NCBI GenBank assembly: GCA_004154925.1
Contig: QJNS01000094.1
Location: 1-64,000, forward strand
Source of the DNA: Monosporascus cannonballus
Taxonomy: Eukaryota; Ascomycota; Sordariomycetes; Xylariales
DNA: 64,000 nucleotides
Reading direction: 5' to 3'
Below, piece by piece: positions 11,098 through 23,462 of this stretch (its first letter is position 1; every line of letters starts with the position of its first letter). The translations under genes were made by a program, and so were the position numbers. Under the pieces are notes generated by a model. That model was not told the DNA's origin, ran no database searches, and saw nothing but the letters and a program-made list of their open reading frames with translations.

Positions 11098-13027
11098 ATC
11101 AAGCACCATAAGTACAGGCATGTAAGTAGTGGGAAAGAAAAAGGAAGGAAAAAATTGGTGAGTGCAACAATCCAAAGAAAGAAAACTGTTCGCAGCTGCT
11201 GATATACTCAATTATGATTCGACGGGGCATACTCCAGGCCCTGTGGTATGTTCCGGGTTTTGGGTTACTACTATAGCACAAAAGTAATTAGTAGATTTTC
11301 AGAACGCCATGTGATTGGCCCTCCCTTTTCAACTACCTCGCTCATTCGATATGGAAGATGTAGTTCGGAATTCAGATTGCGGCGATCGGACAATAGCCAG
11401 GTCCCGGCCATTTTGGAGACGACCCGGTAATTCATATGACATCGAAATGTGAGCGACCCGACCGCTCGGCAGAGTACCTTCATATATCTTGAACGTAATG
11501 TAACCCAGGAAGCGAATTTGGACACCTAACCTGCACTTTTGTATGAGCTGAGAAGGCCACTACGATTTAGGTTATGGCTGCCGGTTTCTCTACAAAAGGG
11601 CATCTGGGCTGTTGCGAATGCGCTCCAGATGATGGGACGATCATTTACTATACATATTTCAAGATATTAGGTCCGTAGGGGATGTGATTCGTACCCCTGG
11701 GTGTGGTTGTCGCCTAGGACAGGCACTAGTTGTGTGAGTGATTATGTGACCTGTTGCTAAGAAAGGGAGTCGCTGAAGGGTAAGATGACCGTAGAAATCA
11801 CCAAGCGAGCTAGGAGCCACGGAACTCCGGCGGTAGTGCTCACGCGCACAATAGGGACCAAGGCGGCATCAGTCTACGGGATGGGGATCTGCGCGTTCCT
11901 CAACATTGTGGACTGCCCTTTGACGCTGGGGCAGGCTATGCCAGGTGCCAGAAGGTTGCTAATAGACAGAGCAGAGACGGCTATGCGTACTATGCGGCTG
12001 AGGGTTTCACTCCAGGGCAACAGCAGTCCGAGTGGTCCCATGCATAGAGAGAGTAACGGAGCAGTGGGCGCGATTCCAATACTCTAGAGACTTGCAGGAG
12101 CCATGATGACCAGCAATGAGCCCGGGAATATAGGGCACGCTAAAATAATGCAAGCAATATGAGTCCTGGGCGAACTCGAGAGCGGAACTGAAAGAACCTG
12201 ACTTTCTTCATCGCCAATTTCTTTCGCGTTTAAATCTCATAAACATTACCTGAACTTCACTTCTGTCGTTGCTTCGCAGGCCTAGCATCCCTCGGACCCC
12301 GTCGCTTTGAAATACGAGGACTCGTCAGTGCAGCAGGTACGGCAACACCCTATTACATCAAGCCGTGGCCTTCCTTAGTCAAATCACCCGCTTTTCGGCA
12401 ACGGCGTAAACCGACGTCTGGACGTTGGCGCGGTGAATCAGGGCCGTGATGCTAGGCCGTAGAACCTGGGCCGGGCATCCACCACGCCGCCCTTCTCGCG
12501 CGGCGGCATGGCACACGTGCCTACAGGGTGATTATCCGTTAGGGCTGTCTGTCTTATGTGCTCTTTAGCACTCTCCAGCGTATCTACACGGGCGTCGCCC
12601 GGTAGGCCTTCACATGAGAATAAATAGCGGAAAAGGTGTGAGTTCGAATAGCTTCAACTGCAAACAGATACATTATCCATTTTATTTCGAGCAGCGCCTA
12701 TATCGCATCGTCTGTATATTGACGTCCAATCAAACATAATGCCGTCCATCCGGACAAGCTGGGTTGAAAGGAGACGATGCCATGCTATCAATGAACCCCC
12801 TAACATAATTTACGAAGCCGAAATAGATCTTGGAATATCTTGCAACTTTTATATTATATTCGATCAATTCCATTAAGCACATATTAGCTTCAACAGCATA
12901 ATTGTAACACTGTTTGATTTTCCCTAACCTGCTGATACTGTAGCCCCATTCGAAGACTCCCGATGCTATGCCCCTCCAAACCGGACAATATAATGCAGAG
13001 TTAACCCAAACGACCACACACCACAGC

Positions 13028-14540
13028 TTAAATCAAGGTCCCGGCATCCACCGCATGGCCTGCCGGCCCGGAGGACGAGTAGTCCGTCGTCACGAAAGCG
13101 CGGTCCACTTCCGGGAGACCCTCCGCGCAGTACTGCAACGTCTCGGCGATGTCGTGGCTGCAGCGGAGCTTCGTGTTCCCGTCCAGCAGGATGTCAAACT
13201 CAACCCAGATGCCGTCGCCGGCGTGGTAGGCCTTGATGCTCTTGAAACCGACGACCACGGGCGAAAAGCGGTACGCCAGGCACATGAGCTTGTGCAGCAG
13301 GTTCGGGGACGCGGCCTCGCCCGACAGCCGAGTGATGTTTTCGAAGCACGTTTGCCCCCAGTCGTAGATGATGAACAGGGAGAGTAGGGCTGCACCCGCG
13401 GGCTGTCCGGGGCGTCAGCAACGGCGACTGCATCGGTAAGGTCAGGGGTGATGTCACACTTACGTCGAGCCACCAGATGTGTGCTTTCTGGCCGACGAAG
13501 GGGAACAGTAACGACAGGGTGTTAAAGAACACGTCTGTCTTGCAATCCTGAACCAGGGCCTGCACTTGAGTGGTCTTGATCCGCAGACAGCCCAGCCCGA
13601 TTATGCCCTTGATGACGATGGTGGCGAGCAGAGCGCCGATCGCCGTAAGGGAGAGCATCTCCGGCTCGCCCTCCAGCGGCAGGAGCTTCTGCACTGACTC
13701 CTGCAGGATCTGTACGAAGGAGATGATCATGATGATGGAGAAGACGAGTATGCCAAGCGGCTCGAGCCTCCGACGGCCGACGGGGAAGCGCTTCTGCAGG
13801 GCGTCCAGCCGCCACTGCACGAGCTTGTTGGTGGACCAGACGATGAGGGTGCACAGCAGATCGAGCGCCGAGTCTACAAGCGACGCGATGAAGGAGAGCG
13901 ATCTCGTCGAGAGCGCGGCGACCCCTTTCCCCGCGAGCAGTAGGATGTTGGCAACGACGTTGATGTTGATGGCCCACCTGGCACGTTTGCTCGCTTTCGC
14001 ACGCCTCTGCCTCTCTTCCTCTGGTAATAGCTCCCTTATGTTGCCCTGCCCGTATTGCAACCGGCCCCGCCTCTCCATGTCACCGTCGTGATCGGGATCA
14101 GGGTCCATGGACTCGAGCACGCAGTCGGCGAGGGCCATAACCACAGCGTCGACCTCGAGCCAGTCATTGAGCCTCTCGTTTTGTCTCTCGTAGAAGGCGC
14201 GCACCCTCTTGTTCTTGATGCTCTTCAGGTCCTCCTTGCTCTTCCGGTACTTCTCGAGCCCCTTGGGATCAATCCCGTATAGTAGCGCCTTCTTCAGGTC
14301 CTCCCGTCGCTTGTCCTCGAGGGCAGTCTTGGCAACGTCTTGGAACTTGAATATCCTGGGGCGCGGTCGCGCGCGTGCAATGTTACCCTGGTAACGGTTG
14401 ATGCTGAGGCCTCGCTCGAGATCACTATGGGCTCGTTGTTTCTTTGAAGACCCTCTCCAGAAGCCGTCGCCAATTTCGTGTGGCGTAGCCGTGCCGTAGG
14501 TTCGGCGGTTGCTTATAAGGAAACCACGCTTGCCCACCAT
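13028..14540 (-). CDS. Cation diffusion facilitator, Mn-CDF type
   Basis: Two exons, 14540-13464 and 13402-13028, with a 61-nt intron (GTAAGT donor, GCTGAC branch). Splicing rejoins the conserved WWLD-PAGAALLSLFIIYDW; 483 residues. A basic cytosolic N-terminal region of about 200 residues precedes six membrane segments starting near ARWAININVVANILLLAG. Metal-site motifs are DxxxD in segment 2 (VDSALD) and DxxxD in segment 5 (QDCKTDVFFN). That pair marks the manganese-preferring CDF subgroup. The C-terminal cytosolic domain (GFKSIKAYHAGDGIWVEFD) has the usual ferredoxin-like fold sequence. The protein should export metal from the cytosol into an organelle or out of the cell by proton antiport. 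Metal preference is inferred from motifs only. Confidence 0.93.
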
Positions 14541-15638
14541 CGCGAAGCTACCCAGGTAACCTTTACTGGTGTAGCATGCGGTTCTAGACGTTCACGGATA
14601 CGATGACGTGAGCCAAGAAAAGGGTCTCGAAGGCCCAGCCCGTATTCGCCTTCAATACGGCGTCTCGGAGGGCCTGGAGGATTCTACGGCCTCGAAAATG
14701 AGTTTACGTTTACAGAAGTTAGAGGGTTTGGGCGTGGGAGTCGCAGATGGACCGAATGATATAGAGGAAAGATCAACAATATGAGCTGAATCAAGCATGG
14801 AAAGCAAAGCTTATTTCTCTATAAGCACTGCGTAGCCACTGTGGGTGGCAACTAACCTGCTAACTCTAACAGCCGGATCTCTTATAACGTCATAACCCAC
14901 TATACGTGGGTGCGGCGCCCCATCCTTCCCCGATTCCTTATCCCCACAGAACAATCCTGAGCCTTTTCGACTCCACCCTCCCTTGCTATCAGGTACAGTG
15001 TCCCTGGAAGTCTCTCTGCCGCCAGAACTGTTTTGGCACAGTTGGAGCATCCTCGCTCTTTCAGAATTGAACCCTGAAAAATAATTAACGAAGTAGTCCA
15101 CGTTCATGATCACGACGAGTTGTTATAGAAATTAATGTGCGAAGCGTTGAATTGCTCGCTGTGCATGTACCAGATCATATTGCAACGAGGAAGAACGTAG
15201 CACAAAGGTCAACAACAAGGCTAGTATCATGGTCCTGGAGGAGACCACGAGCACACCCAATGGAGCCTTGGATGATGCCGGAGGTGTTTCCAGTTGATTC
15301 CTGGCCTGTTAGTTTGAAGTGGTGTTCTTGAAGCTCTGCCCCCCTTCCCCCTTTCCCTCCCAGCCTGTCGGAACCTCCTTTTCTTATCATGGCTCATAAA
15401 GGGGAATGAAGAACATAGGGAAGACCGTGGGGAGACAAGCACTGAAGGTCCTCCATGCGATGCACGCCTTTGGAACCAGTGGCATTATTGCTGATTTCGT
15501 ACCAGCTATTCTACCTATCAATCTAGCCCTGTTTCACGTCCTTACCTTGCAGGCCCTTAAACACGGCATCCAAAGTCTACCAAGTAACCAAGAAAATTGC
15601 CCATTGAGTAGATAATGCATTCTTATTTCTTCCATGAA
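14541..15638. other. Intergenic, no supportable gene
   Basis: About 1.1 kb between the CDF start and the stop of the helicase gene. Short frames such as 14811-15113 (-) show no recognisable domain. It should hold the CDF promoter and the terminator of the helicase gene. Confidence 0.5.
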
Positions 15639-18600
15639 CTAGCCACACGAAGACTTCAGTTGTTCGTCACTCATGTAGTGCGATCCGCCCGCACATCGAT
15701 ACCCAGAAGCTTGCTTGATCCACTGTGATGACGTCAATTAGCGATGAGGGCTAAGGAATAACGGTGTCATCCATCACCAGTAGAGCATTAAAAGGTCAAC
15801 TAACCTGGAAGCCCGCCGGACAAATGCCCATTTGCGCCAGTTTCCGCCGCATCTCGGCCTCTTGCTGACGCCTACGTTCCTCCTCCAGGAGCCTCTTCAC
15901 GATCTTCTCTCGCTTTGCTTCTGTGGCATTGTTCTTGGCCTCGAGAAGTCTTTGATACTCGTCTTCCCTCTCCCGCTCGGCCTCCTTGTCTCGCTGTAGT
16001 TGTTCCCATACGGCGTCACTCACACCGGCATCTCGCAGGCCCTGATGAGTTGACGGCTGCTTGACTTTCCTCTCCTGCTTGACAGTTTGCGTCTCTGGAG
16101 CTGGAGCTTCCGGGCCCTCTGGGGCATCGTCACGCGTGGATGTGGATGCTTTGGCAATTTTTATAGACGTCTCCGTGGTGTTCTGAGTAGCGGCGGGTGC
16201 TGTATCCATGTACAGTGACCTGTTATCCGACAAGCAGTCGCTCTTTGTTCGACTTCGAGCTTCCCGCTCATTGAAAAGATCTTCGAGCTTCGAGATGATG
16301 GTTTGTTCATCCACGACCAGTTGCTTTGGGGCAACCTGAGACTTGAGTGCCTGGTTGAATATGCTTTGGCTAAGTGTCTTGACATCCCGTGCGTTCGCCC
16401 AACCAGCTTGATTTATGAGACGCTTAAATAAGCTCATGGCGCGTGAATCGAAGGAAAATTCGGATGACCCCAGAATGGCCAGGTCGAGGAATACGCCTTT
16501 GCGCTGGAGCTGAGTCTTCTGCCGAGCAAGAAGAGTCCCCAACAGTATCATGCACTCTCGCGGGCTTAGGCTACGGAAGTTGATGACCTCCGGGAAGCGC
16601 GATGTGAGACCCTCGTTAACAGACATAAGATGGTTTATGTCCGACTCGTATCCGGCGAGGATGATGATTAACCTCTTGTGGAACTTCTCCTTCGTGACTG
16701 AGTCAACCAACTCGTTCACGGCATCATTCGCAAAATGCCCATCCGCAAGCCGGTAGGCCTCGTCTATGAATAGCACTTTCCCAAGAGCCTTTTCTAGTAA
16801 CTGTTGTACTTTAGGTCCCGTCTGGCCGACGTATTGACCGATCAGGTCGGTCGCAGAGCACTCAACAACTTCGGCCGTCGCCAGAAATCCCATGTCGTAA
16901 AACACCTTGCCCATCTTCTTTGCGGTAGTGGTCTTTCCGGTGCCGGGGGGGCCTCGGAATAAGAAGTTGAAAGGGATGTTCTCCTTGGGATCCAAGTCGA
17001 GAGTCTTCATCTTGCGCACGGTGTCCTGGTAGCCGAGAAGCAAATTGATGATATCCCCGGACCCGACAGTGCCTTCGAAGAGCTTCCGGATGTCCGTCTC
17101 GGACCCCTGGCCGCGGTCGAAATTCTCGTCCAAGTCGATGGCCTCAAGTGTGTCGGCCAGTTTTGCTTCCCCCCTGGAGAATCTGCTCTGGTGTTTGGCC
17201 TTGGCGTCATTCAAGATGATATCAATCTCGCCGGCATTGCCAAAGTTTGGCCGATTGCGCGCGCGATCTAGCATCTCCATAGCCACATCCTGCGCCTGGC
17301 CAGTAGCTTTGAAACCCTGCTGGTCGAGCTTCAGGTTCAGGATCTGGCGCAGCTCATCACCGTCGAAGTCTTCGAACTCGAAGGCCGAGGAAATGGGAAA
17401 CCGCCTGCTTAGGCCTGGGTTGACGTTTTGGAACATTGTCTCCATCTGGTCTTTGTAGCCCAGGAGTAGGACACAGCGATCATCACCAGGCACGCTCTGT
17501 ACCTCGGCTACTATGGTGTCAATGACAGATGTCTTGTACGGATCGCTCGAGGAGCCCTGATGACCCCCGCCTCCATACAGGCCATAAGCCTCGTCAATCA
17601 CAAGGACCTTGCCTAGACTTGCGGCTAGTATCCCCTTGGTCTGCTGTTCAGATTGACCAAGGGCTGCGCCCACAAAGTCTGAGGGGTTCTTGATAACCAC
17701 TAGAGAACATCAGCCCTGTTTAAATCTGATTCATACCCTTGGTTCGCGCCATATAGCAGGTGAACTTACCTTCGCCTTTGGAGAGTAATCCAAGATCGAC
17801 CAGGATCTGGCCGTACAGTTTAGCCACCGTCGTTTTTCCAGTCCCGGGATTCCCTAGGAAGACCTTGTTCAAAGAATACTCAATCGGCGCCTGCTCGTCG
17901 AGTTCGCGTTGGTAGTTCTGCTCGACACTGGAAACAAGCGCCTTGACGGCTTGCTTCACTGACTTAAGCCCGATAAGCTTCTGCAACTTGGCCCAACCCT
18001 CAGACTTGGCCAGGGCCTCTGACGGCTCTGGTCCGATGAGGTCCTCCTTTGTCAACAGGAGATCGTCAGGTTTGCGCCCTGCCCGACGCTCGCGGGTCAG
18101 CCGTGTCGCTTGGCGCTGTGTGATCTTCGACAGCGTGTTCTCAATGGTTCTCGCATTCCCGAACCCTTCTCTTCCACGACCGCGGCCGACCCTTCGCGAA
18201 ACAATGCGACAGAACAAGCCTTCTAGTCCATCGTCGCACTTCATGCACCCTTTGTACTGCTTCGTGATCTTGAGGCCCAGGATCTGCAGCAGTTCTTCAT
18301 CCTTATAGTCGGCGAATTTCATCTCGATAGGGAACCGGCTGGGCAGGCCCGGGTTGTGAGCGAAGAAGCTCTCCATCTGCTTGTTGTAGCCGGCCAAGAC
18401 GAAGACGATCTTGCCTGTGAGGTTTTCGACCTCCGGGAGCAGGTAGTCAAGAACGGCACCACCACCGTAACTGTTTCCAGACGTCAGTTGATACGCCTCA
18501 TCGATGAATATGACGCCGCCGCCATCGTTGAGGACGTCTTCGATGAGCTTCTGGCATCCGTTTACCCCCTGGTTTGCCAGTTTAGCGCCAGTTGTTTCTT

Positions 18601-21600
18601 CGAAACGCGAGCCGGGTATCACTCCGACAGAGGTAAGAAACTTGGCATATATGCGAGCTACAGTCGTTTTCCCTAGAAGAACATTGATCAGCTTAGGTCG
18701 CCGCGAGGACGGTATCAGACGTAGCACTCACCTGTCCCTGGATTGCCTAGCAGCGAACAACTGAACCTTTCAGAAGCAAGGGGAACATTCTGACGCAGCT
18801 TCGTGTCGACCTTGGATTTGACTTCGACAAAAGACTGCTTGACATCTTCGAGGCCGATCATGTCCATTAACTCATCTAAGGCGTCATTTCCGGTGCCTTC
18901 GAACTCCTTGTAGTGTTCCCAGTCTGCTTGAGCTCCGCTCAGAACGCCTGTGACGTCCTTAGTCTTGGACTTCTTGCAAATCTTCTGGGGTGGATTTTGA
19001 CTCGCGCTTGCTTGGGCCTTTTTAATCTGCGCTAGTCTGGAAGTGGTTTCCTTCAGCGCCTGGAGGTCTTTCTGCTGCTGAGCGAGCGTCTTCTTCTGCT
19101 CGTCCTCTTCGGTCATGTACTTCATGAGGCGGCGCTGATGTTCCACCTCGTCTTGTAGCTGCTTCAGCTGTGATTGGTATGCTTCTTGTCGTTTCAAGCG
19201 CTCCTTCTCAAGCTCTAGGTCTCTCTTTGCCCTTCTCTCCAGTTCCTTGTCCTCCTCGATGCACTTGCGACATGCCTCGTCCTTCTTATGACAGATGACT
19301 CTGTACTTGTGCTGCCTGTCGCAGACCTTGTCGATGATGGAAGTACATTCCGTCAGGGAATGATCAGCGACTCGGTGGCATCGACGTTTGCATCTATGCA
19401 AGCCACATTTGAGCATCGCGCCGCTAGAGGAAAAATTAGCTCCACCTCCCAAGCTCCAGAAGTAGGGGACATACCAAGGCTCTGCACAACCTCCATCGGG
19501 GCAGATATTATCGAAATCTAGTGGCGCCTTAAGAAGGCCAGTCTTCTCGGGGTGCCGCTCGCATCTGACTGGAATTCCATCGTAGAGATGATGGCGCTCT
19601 TTCAACATCTCGAAGAACTTAACCCAAGTAGTCTTTCCTTTGCTACTCATGAATGTGTTCATGTTTCCTATCATAATGAGACAGTTTCTCGCGCGTGTGA
19701 TAAGCACGTTCAGCCGCTCTGCTGCTGCCATGAAGCCTATCTCGCCTCTCTTGTTGCCCCTCGTAAGGGAGGCGATAACAATATCGCTCTCTTCGCCTTG
19801 ATAGTTGTCTATAAAGGGGTTAGTAGATACCTCAAGTCTGATCAGGTACGGAGAGCCTCACCAATGGTAGATATACGCAGCGGTCTCTTGCCCACCTTGG
19901 ATGCCGCTTGCGTCATCAAACCTGCCTGGATGAGGGCCGAGGCGTCGAGGTCGTTGAGAATCGGATCGTTCTCCTGCTCGAGTTTTTGCCGAAGTAGACG
20001 AAGCTGACCCAGATAAGGGGTCAAAACCACCATCTTATCTGTCCCGTAACCTTGCTGGGCAAGGTACCTGACCAGCCTCAACACCATCATCGACTCGAAC
20101 TCGTTCTGCTTGCTGGCTTTGAAGCCGACGTCACGTCTGTCGGCAATAGATGGTAGTTCGGTTTCGGGGTGCTCATGGTTTACAAAGATCACTCGATCTA
20201 GCAAGCCATCAATCATCGGACGGCCAGCAGTCCTGTGGCCGTCTTCAAGATCCGGGTACGTGAGTGCCCGGGGAAACCTCGAGATCTCGGGATCCATCCG
20301 GTGCTGTTTCCGCAGTGTTGTATGCCTGAAGCCTTGTCGGATCAGCCGCTCGAACAATGACATGTTGAGGTCGTAACCGTCGCCTTTCTCCACGGTGAGA
20401 GCATAGTTGTTCACCTTGGGACGAAGTTGCTTGTGGTCCCCTATTAGTATAAGCTGCTTCACCGACGGTGACATGGCCGTGAGTACGTGGCTCTCCAATA
20501 TCTCACCCGCCTCCTCCACGAGGATGACGTCGGGTCTCGCAGCGCGGATGAGCTTCTGCTGCATTGCGGCCGCTGTCGTTGTGCATCCAATGATTCTTTT
20601 CGAACGAAGAAGCTCAACTTTGCTCGTGTTGTAGAGGTCATCGATGTGCTGTTGATTGAGGTCGAATGTCTTAGTGAGCTCCTCGACTCCCTCGACTTTC
20701 TCCTGGATCAACGCCTCCACCCACTTGGTGAGACACTCCTTTCGTAAAGCGGGCTCCATATCCCACACCGTCTCGAGCTCTTTTCGAACGTGTTGAGTGA
20801 AGATACCAGGGTCTCCACCTTGCTTCCAGCGCTCGAACAAGTAGTCTTCCCTGACTTCCTTTCCCTTCTTCCCGACACGCTTCCACTTCTTATCTTCGGC
20901 TGGCAAGGCAAAGGCTTCATAGAAGTGACGATCATCCTGTGAGAATTCAAGATACTCGCGTATGCTCTGGAAAGAAGGTGTGAAGTTGAAGTATTCTTCG
21001 AAGGCGGAATTTAACTCCTCACGGAGCTCCGATTGTTCTTCTTTTATCTTGGCAATCTGTGCCATTGAGCCAGATACGAGCTTGCCATTGAAATGTCGCG
21101 GCATCAATAAGGAAGCAGTCCGCTCCGTACACTTGGACCCCAATCTGATCATGGTGCCTTGAGGGATGCCAGCATCCATCAGTTCTTCCAAGAACTGATC
21201 CAGCGCATGGTTGGTGTATGCGATTACCATGACTCTCTGCTCGGAATTGGAGCACAGACACTCGACAATATGAGCCCCGGTAAAGGACTTTCCGGTGCCT
21301 AGCCCAAAATCAGTCAACAGCAATTGGCTTTATGCATGAGAAAAACCCACCGGGGGGCCCCTGGATAACGCTTAACCGCTGTTGGAGTGCACCAAGCAGA
21401 GATTCGAGTTGGGAAGAGTCCATTCTCACGTTTTTTCCCACGAGGCGGGCTCCTTTGACGGTCATTGGAGCCGAACGAAGCTGGGATACAAGTGACTGTA
21501 GGCCACTAGGTAGCTCCAGCTTGTTCGAGTCCTCGTAAGTTTCGGATGATTCTTCGACGTTCAGGAGTACATCTTGCAGTGGAAGATCGTTCATTGTCTT

Positions 21601-22839
21601 TAGTTCGTTTAAAACGGGTTCGTAGGCGAAAACAGGGGTATCCACGAGTATGAAGTTGACGGTGTCAGGAGACTTGAACGCGAGCAAAGCCTTTCCCAGG
21701 GTCTTACCGTCTGTAAATTGGAGGCAAACAGCAGGGGGGTCCATGCAGAGCAGGTCCTCGTTCCTGTTGACGAACGCGAATCCACAAACCTTACCACGCT
21801 GGAAGAGAGCACCGAACGCTTGGTGCTTCAGGTAGTTCTTGTGGTCCGCGAGAAACGTGCGGCGTCTACCATCAGGCAACTTCCGCAATTCCTCCAGACC
21901 ATTCTTACATATGACAGCAAGTGAAGATCTCTTACTGCGCTTTTCGTCACCCAGGTCTATTCTGACAGGGACAATGGAGTGTAGGATCAGAGCGGAACGT
22001 CTTCCTCTCTTTTTCCCGAGTGAGACCTGTAAGTCTTCTCGGAGCTCTCCATTCATGTCCTCTCTAAGTAGGCGATACTGGTTGTCCAGGTGGACTGCTG
22101 CGCGCTCGGCCGGTGGGACCTCGAAGACTTCATTAGCTCTCCTGTAGAAGGGCCTCTCAGTAGCTAAGAATTCGTCCGTGGTGGGATAGGTGGCGATCTG
22201 TCGAAAGTCCGCGAAGTCATTGTCATGCCGTCCACCCGGGGAAAAGGGCATGTTGGTTGGCAGCGACGCAGTCTTCAGCTGAAACACTTTCTCAATTTTG
22301 TATGCCAGATCGCGAGTTGCGTGGACCGACGACTTGGAGAGACCCCCATTCTGAATGACCTCCTGGGCGTCAGGAAGTATGTCGAGTTCTAGATCATGAT
22401 GGGCTGTAAGGAGTTCGTGTAGGAGCCAAGCAAAAGGGGTCAGGTACTGCTCTTCGATTTGATGATCCAAGAACCCCTTGACAAGAGCATTCCAGACTGT
22501 CGGCGGATTGACGATGACCTCCAAAATTTTCCCCAACATCTGACCTTCTGCCAAGGCCTTGACCTCATCCATCGACAGCAGAAGGAGCAAGTTCAGTGTG
22601 TACGATTGGATGAACGAAGGCGACAGATCAGCCCTGACGCTATATCGGATAGCCTCTAAGCCGTTCGCACTAGCCGCCAGCTTCTCTACGCAGACACTGG
22701 GTCTCTCATGGGCCTGGATGGCCTCGATGAAAAGCTTCGCATCACCGGCAGTGGTGATCCTGCGCTTTCCGCCGAGCACATCTCTGAAGAACCTCCGAAG
22801 CTTTCCTGCACGGCTGTCGACATCCCTTATCAGCGTCAT
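15639..22839 (-). CDS. NFX1/ZNFX1-like SF1 helicase fused to three CbbX/SpoVK-type AAA+ domains
   Basis: Six exons: 22839-21351, 21298-19862, 19808-18732, 18672-17770, 17699-15805, 15722-15639. The introns are 52-82 nt, phases agree, and the product is 2294 residues. Order: N-terminal region of about 430 residues (RHDNDFADF); UPF1-like helicase with motif I QGPPGTGKS (K500), motif II VEEAGE near 745, motif III GDHKQLRP, QHRMDP, and DNYQGEESD near 976; Cys/His NF-X1-like patch (CGLHRCKRRCH) near 1120; coiled coil; AAA1 (K1336, FIDEAY); AAA2 (K1614, VIDEAY); AAA3 (K1891, FIDEAY); coiled coil; terminal WIKQASGYRCAGGSHY. All Walker motifs look intact. ZNFX1 relatives bind RNA and act in RNA silencing or antiviral sensing in animals; the role in fungi is unknown. 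Three introns fall inside or right next to P-loop motifs. The true start may lie in an upstream exon. Confidence 0.9.
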
Positions 22840-23462
22840 GATGAGCCTAATCGCACAGCGTGAATCGTCCTCGCTTCAATGAAACACAAGAAGGACGACG
22901 TTTACCTAGGAATGTGCAGCTGCCACAAGTGCAATAAATGATAGAGAACTTCACACTTTACTTCAATCCATGAATGACATTGGTATCTCCCCGGAATTCC
23001 TGTAGATATGAGTATAGCAGCTTATTAGCACCCCCGCAGGGTGAAAGGCCTCCCGCATTTGACACACACCATAAACACCTTCTGATTGGTTGGGTCTCTG
23101 CATATCCATTAACATCGATCAGGAGGAGGGACTGGCGAGTGCCAACGCATTTGCGTAAAGCCGGAGGCCTTGATTCATGTCTTAGAATTTTAGGGCGTTA
23201 TTGGTCTATCACATATCAAACTGCCCGGGTACCGGGAGGGAGGCTGCGGAAGATGCAACCTCCCAAGCAGGCAGAAAAAATGCGTTGGCAGTGGCAGTGC
23301 TCAACCAACACTTCCACCGACACTTTCACTCAGTCCTAGGCAGACATTGAGCGTGTTGGCCCCTTATTAGACCCATTACTATTTAATACCCACGGCAGTC
23401 ACTTGGCCTGTTGTATATTGTTTCGGGTTCCCTACCGTGGCAACTAGTTGATTCGACGCAAG
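22840..23462. promoter_or_regulatory. Shared divergent promoter, possibly with an extra 5' exon of the helicase gene
   Basis: About 620 bases separate two divergent start codons. On the minus strand a GTAAAC donor (22905) and TTAG acceptor (22847) would join an open segment, 22999-22906 (preceded by ATCTACAG), in frame to the helicase at RLIMTLIRD. This would extend the helicase and shrink the shared promoter to about 460 bases. The extension is plausible but unproven. I could not find the CCCH finger that long homologues carry. Confidence 0.4.

Larger units (their letters stand above)
9711..13027. other. Long gene-poor stretch containing an assembly gap
   Basis: About 3.3 kb. Apart from the gap and repeats listed separately, it has no convincing gene. 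A 100-codon frame at 11785-12087 (+) begins MTVEITKRARSHGTP, is unlike anything I recognise, and lacks promoter or splice support. The frame crossing 10684-11202 is an artefact of the poly-G run. Confidence 0.45.

Noticed and set aside
10684..11202. 172-codon frame with a poly-Gly tract
   Set aside because: Created by the poly-G artefact and the N gap.
11785..12087. 100-codon frame beginning MTVEITKRARSHGTP
   Set aside because: No recognisable family, splice signal or promoter; not enough to call a gene.
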